Below, piece by piece: positions 60,136 to 64,000 of a stretch of 64,000 nt of DNA (position 1 is the stretch's first letter; every line of letters begins with the position of its first letter). Both the position numbers and the translations under genes were made by a program. Under the pieces are notes generated by a model. It was not told the origin of the DNA. It was given only the letters and a program-made list of their open reading frames with translations, and made no database searches. This DNA is from CAVRQM01 sp963732775 (lineage in GTDB: Bacteria; Pseudomonadota; Alphaproteobacteria; Acetobacterales; Acetobacteraceae), in contig CAVTAR010000001.1 in the NCBI GenBank assembly GCA_963732775.1, forward strand, positions 124,001 through 188,000, written 5' to 3'.

Positions 60136-60165
60136 GGTGGCCGAAAGGCCGCCTTTTTGCGTTTT
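60136..60165 (+). terminator. Terminator-like hairpin at the start of the rimP operon (possible attenuator)
   Basis: GGTGGCC (60136-60142), tetraloop GAAA, and GGCCGCC (60147-60153; one G-U pair), followed by TTTTTGCGTTTT. It lies immediately before or within the 5' end of rimP. Placed there, it could end transcription from upstream or act as a leader attenuator of rimP-nusA-infB. Confidence 0.6.
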
Positions 60166-60703
60166 GGACCCTGACAGCCATCCCGAGCTCCCGCACCACA
60201 CCGGCCTCGAGGGCCGGCTCGCCGCCATCGTCGCCCCCTCGCTCGAGGGCATGGGCTACGAACTCGTGCGCGTCGCCGTCATGGGCCGGGAGCGGCCGAC
60301 CGTGCAGATCATGATCGACCGTGCCGACGGCGCGCCGATCGCCGTCGAGGACTGCGAGATGGTCAGCCACGCGATCGGCGCGGTGATCGACGTGGAGGAC
60401 CCGATGCGCGCCGAGTGGACGCTGGAGATCAGCTCGCCCGGCATCGACCGCCCGCTCACCCGGCCGAAGGACTGGAACCGCTTCTGCGGCCACCAGGCGC
60501 GCGTCGAGCTGGAATACCCCCGCGACGGCCGCCGCCGGCTGACCGGCACCGTGCTCGGCGCCGACGCGGCCGAGGCCCGGCTGCGGCTCGACGACGGCAG
60601 CGAGTGGGTGCTGCCGCTCGCAGACATCCGGCGCGCGAAGCTGGTGCTGACCGATGCGCTGATCGCCGCCGCCGCCGCCGCCCCGCAACCCCCGACCCAC
60701 TAG
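60137..60703 (+). CDS. rimP: Ribosome maturation factor RimP
   Basis: A factor for 30S assembly. Domain phrases are LEGRLAAIVAPSLEGMGYELVRV, DCEMVSHAIGAVIDVEDPM and YTLEISSPGIDRPLT-type (here WTLEISSPGIDRPLTRPKD), then GHQARVELEYPRDGRRRLTGTV. The start is uncertain: the GTG at 60137 lies in the terminator-like hairpin, the in-frame TTG at 60164 has no ribosome site, and no in-frame ATG suits. From 60137 the protein has 188 aa. It leads the rimP-nusA-ylxR-infB operon, the standard order. Confidence 0.88.
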   Translation: MAERPPFCVLDPDSHPELPHHTGLEGRLAAIVAPSLEGMGYELVRVAVMGRERPTVQIMIDRADGAPIAVEDCEMVSHAIGAVIDVEDPMRAEWTLEISSPGIDRPLTRPKDWNRFCGHQARVELEYPRDGRRRLTGTVLGADAAEARLRLDDGSEWVLPLADIRRAKLVLTDALIAAAAAAPQPPTH

Positions 60704-60719
60704 AGGAGAGGCCGCCGCC

Positions 60720-62317
60720 ATGGACACCGCCATCGCCCGACCCGAGCTGCTGCTGGTGGCCGATGCCGTCGCGCGGGAAAAGTCGATCGACCGCGAGGAG
60801 GTGATCGAGGCCATGGAGCAGGCCATCCAGAAGGCCGGCCGCGCCAAGTACGGCCACGAGAAGGACATCCGCGCGACCATCGACCGCAAGACCGGCGACG
60901 TCCGGCTGTCGCGCTGGACCGAGGCGGTGGAGACGGTGGAGAACGAGGAGACGCAGATCCCGCTGCACATCGCCCGCAAGTTCAAGGCGGACATCGAGCT
61001 GGGCGGCCACCTGGTCGACCCGCTGCCGCCGATCGATTTCGGCCGCATCGCAGCCCAGACCGCCAAGCAGGTGATCGTCCAGCGGGTGCGCGAATACGAG
61101 CGCAAGCGGCAATTCGACGAGTTCAAGGACCGCGTCGGCGAGGTCATCAACGGCATCGTCAAGCGCACCGAGTATGGCAACCTGATGATCGAGATCGGCC
61201 GTGCCGAGGCGCTGCTGCGCCGCGACGAGCTGATCCCGCGCGAGAGCTTCCGCAACGGCGACCGGGTGCGCGCCTACATCTACGACGTCCGCGAGGAGCT
61301 ACGCGGGCCGCAGATCTTCATGTCGCGCACCCATCCCGGGTTCCTGGCGAAGCTGTTCGCCCAGGAGGTGCCGGAGATCTACGACGGCATCATCGAGATC
61401 AAGGCGGTTGCCCGCGACCCCGGCAGCCGCGCCAAAATGGCGGTGATCTCGCGCGACGCCTCGATCGACCCGGTCGGCGCCTGCGTCGGCATGCGCGGCA
61501 GCCGCGCGTGCAGGCGGTGGTGCAGGAGCTGCAGGGCGAGAAGATCGACATCATTCCCTGGAGCCCGCAGTCGGCGACCTTCGTGGTCAACGCGCTGGCA
61601 CCTGCCGAAGTCACCAAGGTGGTGATGGACGAGGAGGCCGGACGGGTGGAAGTGGTCGTGCCGGATGACCAGTTGTCGCTTGCGATCGGCCGGCGCGGCC
61701 AGAACGTGCGGCTCGCCAGCCAGCTCACCCGCTGGGACATCGACATCCTGACCGAGGCCGAGGAGAGCGAGCGCCGGCAGGAGGAGTTCCGGCGCCGCAC
61801 CGGGCTGTTCGTCGACGCGCTCGACGTGGACGACGTGATCGCCGGCCTGCTGGTACCAGGAGGGTTTCAACACCATCGAGGAGCTGGCTTTCGTGCCGAC
61901 CGGACGAACTCGCCTCGATCGAGGGCTTCGACGAGAGCGTGGCCGACGAGCTGATCCGTCGCGCCGAGCAGTCGCTGCTGAAGCGCGACAACGAGCTGAA
62001 CGACCGCCGGCTCGAGCTCGGGGTCACGCGACGAGGTCGCCGCGATCGAGGTGCTGACGCCGGCGATGCTGGTGGCGCTGGGCGAGAAGGGGGTCAAGAC
62101 CCTCGACGACCTGGCCGACCTCGCGTCGGACGAGCTGGTCGAGATCGTCGGCGATGCCAGCATGGACGAGGCGACCGCCAACGAGGTCATCATGGCGGCC
62201 CGCGCGCATTGGTTCGAGGGCGAAGCAGGCGGCGAGGGAGAAGCAGGCGGCCAGCACGAAGCGGCCGCGGAGCCGGAGCCGGCGGTCGACGACGCGGCGG
62301 AGGTCGCCCACGACTGA
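60720..62317 (+). CDS. nusA: Transcription termination/antitermination factor NusA (sequence broken by indels)
   Basis: An RNA polymerase-binding factor with NTD, S1, two KH and C-terminal acidic-repeat domains. The frame is clean for 260 residues (start LLLVADAVAREKSIDREEV; S1 with GIVKRTEYGNLMIEIGRAEALL; KH1 with PVGACVGMRGSR), then breaks four times: +2 near 61506, +1 at 61855, +1 at 61902, +1 at 62028. The pieces join as VQAVVQELQGEKIDI, LAIGRRGQNVRLASQLTRWDIDI, EGFNTIEELAFVP, IEGFDESVADELIRRAEQ and LTPAMLVALGEKGVKTLDDLADLASDEL. NusA is essential in most bacteria, so these are almost surely sequence errors. Confidence 0.9.
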
Positions 62318-62346
62318 CCTGGCCGACGCCGGCGAGGACGCGGACC

Positions 62347-63035
62347 ATGACGACGACGCGGCCGAAGCACGGGCCGCTGCGCCGCTGCGTGGTGACGCGC
62401 GAGCGCGGGCCGAAGCGAGGCGATGATGCGCTTCGTGGTCGGCCCGGACCGCGTCGTCGTGCCCGACCTCGGCGCACGGCTGCCCGGCCGGGGAATCTGG
62501 TTGAGCGCGCGGGCCGATGTGCTAGAAACCGCGCGGGCCAGGGGCGCCTTCGCCAGGGCAGCCAAGGGCGCGGTCACGTGCTCCCGGTCGATCTCATCCC
62601 CGGGCTGGTCGCGGCACTGCGGCGGCGCATCGGCGATCACCTCGGCCTCGCCCGTCGCGCCGGGCAGGCGGTCAGCGGCTTCGACAAGGCGCGGGAGTGG
62701 CTGGAGGGGGGTCGGGCTGGCCTGATCGTGCAGGCTGCGGATGGCAGCGTCGAGGAACGGGCGCGGTTCATGGGCGCGCGTGGCCGGTTCGGTGCCGGTG
62801 ATCGCGCCCCTGGACGCGGCACCGCTCGGCGCGGTGTTCGGCCGGGACCATGCGGTGCACGTGGCGATCGCGCCGGGCCGGCTGGCGACCGGGCTGGCGC
62901 ACCGATGCCGGGCGGCTCGCGGCGATTGCAGGACGACGGCGTAGACGGGTCGGCGCGGTGACGTGCCGGCCCGACGGCAACGGATTCGCCGCCGGCACCG
63001 CCGCGAGGACGATCACAACGGGACCAGGCGGGTAG
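62347..63035 (+). CDS. YlxR/DUF448 + L7Ae-like RNA-binding protein (sequence broken by indels)
   Basis: Between nusA and infB, as usual. Pieces in three frames: GPLRRCVVTRERGPK (DUF448 signature C-V-x-T-R-x), MMRFVVGPDRVVVPDLGARLPGRGIWLSA, DLIPGLVAALRRRIGDHLGLARRAGQAVSGFDKAREWL (L7Ae-type domain), then VPVIAPLDAAPLGAVFGRD and HVAIAPGRLATGLAH. Shifts are near 62416, 62575-62583, 62785 and 62904. The true start may lie upstream of 62347 (an acidic stretch LADAGEDADHDDDAAEA reads in another frame) and the true end (62944 or 63035) is unresolved. It probably binds RNA or nucleoid, as YlxR homologues do. Confidence 0.75.
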
Positions 63036-64000
63036 ATGAGCGAAGACCAACGATCAGGACGCGGCCGCAAGGGCCGACTTTCCCTGCGCCCGGCGGGCCG
63101 CATGGAAGCTGGGCCGGACCGTGGATGCCGGGTCGGTTCGACAGAGCTTCAGCCACGGCCGCTCCAAGGTGGTGCAGGTCGAGGTGCGCAAGAAGCGCGC
63201 GTCCGGCGGTCGCCGCGCGGCCGCCGCTGCCGAGTGCGGCCGCCGGTGCGCCGATCGGCGGCGCCACGCCCGGCCGCGGCCCCACCGGCCGCCCGCCGGC
63301 CGGCGCCGGCCGTGCGCTGACCGCCACCGAGCTTGGCGGCCCGCCAGCGAGCGCTGGTCGAGCAGCAACGTGAGTCGGCCAAGCGCGAGGCCGAGCGCCG
63401 CGAGCAGGAGAAGATCTCGATCCTGTCCGCCGCCGAGGAGGCGCGTCGGCGCGAGGAGGAGCCGCGCGAGGCCGCCGAGGAGGAGGCGCGCGCCAGAAGA
63501 TCGAGGCGGAGGCCGCACGCCCGCGCCGAGGCGGAGCACCAGCGTGCCGCGGCGCCGGCCGCCGCCGAGGCGGCTGCCTCCGCGCCGCCGCTGCCGACTG
63601 CAGGCCGCGCAGCGGCGCCGAGGTGCGCGCGCCAGGCCCGCCCGGCACCGGCGGCGCACCCCGTCGGCGCCCACCGAGACACTGCGGCTCAAGCCCGCGC
63701 GGCCGGGCGAGGACGAGGACGAGTCCCGGCCCGTCCGCCGCCCCGGCGGCGCCCCCGGACTGCCGCCGCGCAAGCCGCCGGTGGCGGCACCGAAGAAGGG
63801 CGGCGACGACCGTCGCAGCCGCTCCGGTCGGATCGACGTGCAGGCCGCGATCGAGGGCGAGGACGACAAGGTCCGCAGCCTCGCCTCGGTGCGCCGCCAG
63901 CGCGAGCGCGAGCGCCGCCAGGCAGGAACTGGAGCTGCTGCGCTCCGATCAGGCTGAAGGTCGTGCGCGAGGTCGTGCTGCCGGACGCGATCACCGTGCA
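63036..64000 (+). CDS. infB: Translation initiation factor IF-2, N-terminal part (partial, broken by indels)
   Basis: Starts with MSEDQRSGRGRKGRLSLRPAGR, the alphaproteobacterial IF-2 opening, then after an extra base at 63108 continues GRTVDAGSVRQSFSHGRSKVVQVEVRKKR. A long Ala/Glu/Arg/Pro linker follows, readable only by changing frame several times (LTATELAARQRALVEQQRES near 63320-63380; ILSAAEEARRREEEPREAAE near 63420-63480). Near the end KVVREVVLPDAITV marks the start of the conserved IF2_N domain. The GTPase domain lies outside the window. Frame breaks are taken as sequence errors, since infB is essential. Confidence 0.85.

Overview
The window is a GC-rich (about 70%) chromosomal segment of an alphaproteobacterium. 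The best guess is Rhodospirillales, family Acetobacteraceae. This rests on conserved blocks (ffh-rpsP-rimM-trmD-rplS-leuCDB, rnd-kdsD-lptCAB, rimP-nusA-ylxR-infB), on codon use dominated by G/C third positions, and on the many ATGA and GTGA stop/start overlaps. It is inferred from gene content only.

Layout. 1-5.3 kb: end of a MurU-type nucleotidyltransferase gene, tsaE, a divergent ferredoxin-NADP reductase, a cspA unit with a hairpin and a small conserved gene, a lolA-like carrier, a glutamine-amidotransferase hydrolase, and a DPPY methyltransferase/Uma2 nuclease pair. 5.4-12.3 kb: translation and leucine block (ffh, rpsP, rimM, trmD, rplS, leuC, an unlisted 52-aa membrane ORF, leuD, leuB). 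12.4-18.4 kb: a secreted HAF-repeat protein, an ATP-dependent DNA ligase with its partner nuclease, and a hybrid histidine kinase. 18.4-23.4 kb: tRNA-Leu(CAG), RNase D, kdsD and lptC-lptA-lptB, then a ParDE-like toxin-antitoxin pair where rpoN would be expected.

23.4-44.5 kb is metabolic and transport DNA. It holds an RbsABC-like sugar importer with galM; a ydcSTUV/patD-like polyamine importer with aminobutyraldehyde dehydrogenase; wrbA, doxX and an iolG-like gene; and a seven-gene unit (TIM-barrel isomerase, Gfo/Idh oxidoreductase, Opp/Dpp-type ABC importer) that more likely handles a sugar or polyol than peptides. 44.6-51.3 kb carries secreted proteins (short HAF protein, beta-lactamase-like hydrolase, sialidase-like protein) and a LuxR-type regulator divergent from an amino-acid permease and an SDR, with a 20-bp dyad between them. 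51.3-60 kb returns to housekeeping: serA-serC, an EamA exporter, dapB, metK, trmB, an SDR and a Fic protein. 60.1-64 kb is rimP-nusA-ylxR-infB.

Two cross-cutting features matter to a reader. First, frameshifts: three isolated ones (sugar ABC ATPase near 25.17 kb, wrbA near 34.81 kb, serine hydrolase near 45.72 kb) each repair by removing one base. From 61.5 kb to the end, the essential genes nusA, ylxR and infB are broken about every 50-300 bp, almost always by an extra base. This looks like poor sequence at a contig end, not biology. Second, hairpin-forming repeats sit between the binding-protein gene and the next gene in both of the sugar and polyamine ABC operons, and a four-hairpin element lies upstream of the iolG-like gene. 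No CRISPR array, insertion sequence, prophage, rRNA or recognisable riboswitch was seen. No convincingly new system was found; the most unusual loci are the methyltransferase/Uma2 pair, the leuC-leuD micro-ORF and the LuxR operator-like dyad.
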